Source of the DNA: Nonomuraea jiangxiensis
GTDB taxonomy: Bacteria > Actinomycetota > Actinomycetes > Streptosporangiales > Streptosporangiaceae
Assembly: GCF_900099965.1 (NCBI RefSeq)
Contig: NZ_FNDJ01000013.1
Location: forward strand, 1-64,000
Reading direction: 5' to 3'
DNA: 64,000 nucleotides
Below the pieces are notes generated by a model, which ran no database searches, was not told where the DNA came from, and was given only the letters and a program-made list of their open reading frames with translations. Made by a program: the position numbers and the translations under genes. Of the stretch, positions 62,215 through 64,000 are shown in pieces. Each line of letters opens with the position of its first letter. Position 1 is the stretch's first letter.

Positions 62215-62559
62215 TCACTTCTTGATCAGTCCGGGATGCGGCTCGTCTGGTCGCTTCCTGCTGCGTGTGGTGTAGTAGGCGCGGACTCCTGCTGTGATCT
62301 GTGCTTGTGTGCGCAGCTTGTGGTGCTCGTGGCACAGCGCGCGGAGGTTCGACAGGTCGTGGTCGGTGGGGTCGTCGATGTGGTCGACCTCAAGCCGCTC
62401 GACGCTGCCGCAGAGTTGCCCGTCCGTGAGCCATCGGCATGAGCCGTCGCGCTTGAGTACGAGCTGCACTCTCGCCGGCCAGTCGACAGGCCGGGGGCTG
62501 CTGCGCCGTGAGCCGCTCTCTACGCGGTTGCGCGGGTTGCTCTGTACTCTTCGCGCCAC
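62215..62559 (-). CDS. HNH endonuclease
   Basis: 114 residues from GTG 62559 with GAGAGG upstream. The site reads CRWLTDGQLCGSVERLEVDHID, then LSNLRALCHEHHKLRT: Cys pairs hold zinc and the HNH residues are present. In many phages such an enzyme stands next to the terminase and is needed for packaging cleavage. Confidence 0.92.
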   Translation of the reverse strand: MARRVQSNPRNRVESGSRRSSPRPVDWPARVQLVLKRDGSCRWLTDGQLCGSVERLEVDHIDDPTDHDLSNLRALCHEHHKLRTQAQITAGVRAYYTTRSRKRPDEPHPGLIKK

Positions 62560-62704
62560 TGTGTCGCCTCTCGCTTGCTGGTGAATGGCGGGCCGACTCC
62601 CCAATCTCGGAGAGTCGGCCCGCCTGGCTGCCACGATGCGGACGTGAAAGGAGGAGCAAAGCCGTCCGCATCTGCCGCCGCTCGGTTGCCCACTTCCGAG
62701 CCGC

Positions 62705-62917
62705 TCAGTAGGACCCGATCGTGGACCCGTACGCGCCGTCGAGCTGGTCGCGTAGGAACCTGTTGAACACGTCGGGCACCTCGGGGTCTGCTCTCATGCC
62801 TGCGCCTGGTGTGAGGGACTCCACCGGGTAGGGCTCGGCTGGCACGGGTGGTGGGTCAGGCAGCGTGAAGCCCCGGTATTGCCTGGCCTGGTGCCATGCC
62901 CGGATGGGGTCGTTCAT
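62705..62917 (-). CDS. small hypothetical protein, 70 aa
   Basis: Starts MNDPIRAWHQARQYRGFTLP and has a proline-rich middle, then DVFNRFLRDQLDGAYG. ATG overlaps the upstream stop (ATGA). No family recognised. Confidence 0.6.
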   Translation of the reverse strand: MNDPIRAWHQARQYRGFTLPDPPPVPAEPYPVESLTPGAGMRADPEVPDVFNRFLRDQLDGAYGSTIGSY

Positions 62918-63549
62918 GCGGCACCCCCCTGTGTTTCCTCTGCGGCGATGAGGTCTATCTCTTGGTCGGTCAGGAGGCTGAGTTCGGGGGCGCGCGAGCG
63001 GCCACAGATGATCTGGTCTTGCATGCGTGCCTGCGCGGTGTCGGCGTCGAGGAGGTCGCCGAGCTGCTGGGCGACGGGGCGTACCTGGGGGTTCCGGTCG
63101 AGGTAGCTGCGGACGATGCCGCCCCACTTCTGGGCGCCTAGGTCGGTCTTGCACAGGTCCCATGCGCGGGCGAAGATGGCGCGTTCGAGGAGGGTGTCTC
63201 CGAGCCGGCGGGCTGCGGCTGCCAGTTGCTCGGCGTCGGCGACGCTGTTGATGGCGTTGGCCCGTTCGGTGCAGGCGCGGAGTTCTTTCGCGGCCTGGAT
63301 GGGGTCGCCGTCTCCCGGCTGGATGCCGAACATGTGGCGGGAGTACTTGTCGACGGCGGCGGCGTGGCGGCGGCTGCCGTCTTGCCAGAGGGCGGAGATC
63401 GCGGCTCTCTCTTGCGCGTCGAGGACGGCCAGCTTGCGGCGGATGCCTTCGGTGCTGTTGCGCTTGTCCTCGCGGATGCGTTTGGCCTTGCCCGCGTTGG
63501 TCTGCTTGAGTTTCAGGATCGCTTCGCGGGTCTGCTTGTCGAGCGGCAC
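62914..63549 (-). CDS. hypothetical protein, 211 aa
   Basis: Entirely helical and charged (LDKQTREAILKLKQTNAGKAKRIRED...). RKLAVLDAQERAAISALW and ARRLGDTLLERAIFARAWD suggest coiled-coil or DNA-associated helices. GTG 63549 with GGAGG upstream, 1 bp past the preceding gene. No family recognised. Confidence 0.65.
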   Translation of the reverse strand: MPLDKQTREAILKLKQTNAGKAKRIREDKRNSTEGIRRKLAVLDAQERAAISALWQDGSRRHAAAVDKYSRHMFGIQPGDGDPIQAAKELRACTERANAINSVADAEQLAAAARRLGDTLLERAIFARAWDLCKTDLGAQKWGGIVRSYLDRNPQVRPVAQQLGDLLDADTAQARMQDQIICGRSRAPELSLLTDQEIDLIAAEETQGGAA

Positions 63550-63550
63550 G

Positions 63551-63988
63551 TTACGGTCCTCCGTGTTGCGCTGGTGGACGGGTGCGGTACATCTCGGCGT
63601 CTCCGCGGGAGATGGTCCACCGGCCGTTGCTTCTGGTGGCGTCGAGCTGGCCGCGGTTGATCGCTTTGCGGATGCCGGACGGGGTGATCCCGATCAGGTC
63701 CGCGGCCTGCTGCGTGGTGAGTTCCAACGGTGGCGGTTGTCCCGTGTTGTCCGCTATGGCGGTCCCGTGGGCGGGACTGGCGCCGTGGCGGTTGCGCCAG
63801 TCGGCGGCGAGTACGCCCATGTTGACGAGCGTCTGTGTGATCTCGTCGTCGACCAGGGCGGCGTACCGGGCGCGGAGGTGGCGCAGGTCGGCGTACCGGT
63901 CGAGCCAGGCGCAGGCGCGGGCGGAGATGACGACGGCCGGCCCGTCGAGCCCGACGACTGCGGAGGTACGGCGTGGAGCGTCGGTCAT
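63551..63988 (-). CDS. HTH (excisionase-like) DNA-binding protein
   Basis: 145 residues from ATG 63988. The C-terminal third is a MerR/Xis-type helix-turn-helix: LTTQQAADLIGITPSGIRKAINRGQLDATRSNGRW. The N-terminal part (VVGLDGPAVVISARACAWLDRYADLRHLRARYAALVDDE) is helical and unassigned. First visible gene of the packaging operon; more may lie upstream beyond the window. Confidence 0.75.
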   Translation of the reverse strand: MTDAPRRTSAVVGLDGPAVVISARACAWLDRYADLRHLRARYAALVDDEITQTLVNMGVLAADWRNRHGASPAHGTAIADNTGQPPPLELTTQQAADLIGITPSGIRKAINRGQLDATRSNGRWTISRGDAEMYRTRPPAQHGGP

Positions 63989-64000
63989 GCCGCCGCAGGC

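Overview
The window is high-GC actinomycete chromosome. A chaplin, an Lsr2 silencer, the tilS-hpt-ftsH-folE-folP-folB-folK-DUF3180 block, coaX/nad/pan biosynthesis beside lysS, lsr2 and clpC, and many GTG starts all suggest a mycelial actinobacterium, most likely of the Streptosporangiales (Nonomuraea-like). The genus is inferred from gene content and order; no database search was run.

Layout. 1-16 kb: clpC (cut by the window edge), a gene-free 1.5 kb stretch with degenerate repeats, lsr2, two RDD membrane proteins (one with a long prion-like Q/Y/G tail), an ArgA-type acetyltransferase, a c-di-AMP (ydaO) riboswitch over an NlpC/P60 wall hydrolase, a wrecked P450 gene, lysS, a secreted protein, coaX, a fused nadB-nadC gene, panC and a DUF2520 reductase-like gene. 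These supply CoA and NAD precursors. 16-25 kb: a chaplin, a MidA-type methyltransferase, a terC-P450 pair, a SAM-IV riboswitch driving a class V aminotransferase, DoxX, an orphan nuoD coupled to an acyltransferase. 25-35 kb: the folate operon run into ftsH, hpt and tilS, then a DUF2342 metalloprotease, a PBP4-type carboxypeptidase and inorganic pyrophosphatase. 35-53 kb: a second NlpC/P60 hydrolase, a membrane-anchored ECF sigma factor, an ABC-F protein, several secreted or lipid-anchored proteins, a sulfatase, a MerR regulator, and a poorer stretch with hypothetical genes and a frameshifted integrase remnant.

53.47 kb to the window end is an integrated mobile element. Its left border is a 42-bp copy of the 3' half of a tRNA-Thr(CGU) gene, with the tRNA terminator still on the chromosomal side. 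Inside lie an excisionase-like gene, a rightward operon of the actinomycete conjugative-element type (DUF6907, DUF2637, small membrane proteins, a TraB/FtsK translocase), a GntR repressor with palindromic operators, and a leftward phage-type packaging operon (HTH, HNH endonuclease, small and large terminase subunits). Having both a conjugative DNA pump and a phage terminase in one tRNA-borne element, with no portal or capsid gene following terL, is the most unusual feature of the window. The integrase and the right border lie outside it.

Two sequence patterns recur. Intergenic spacers in the pan and fol operons carry decayed copies of the 3' end of the upstream gene that still form coupled mini-ORFs. 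Many genes overlap by ATGA, GTGA or TTGA, so translational coupling is widespread.
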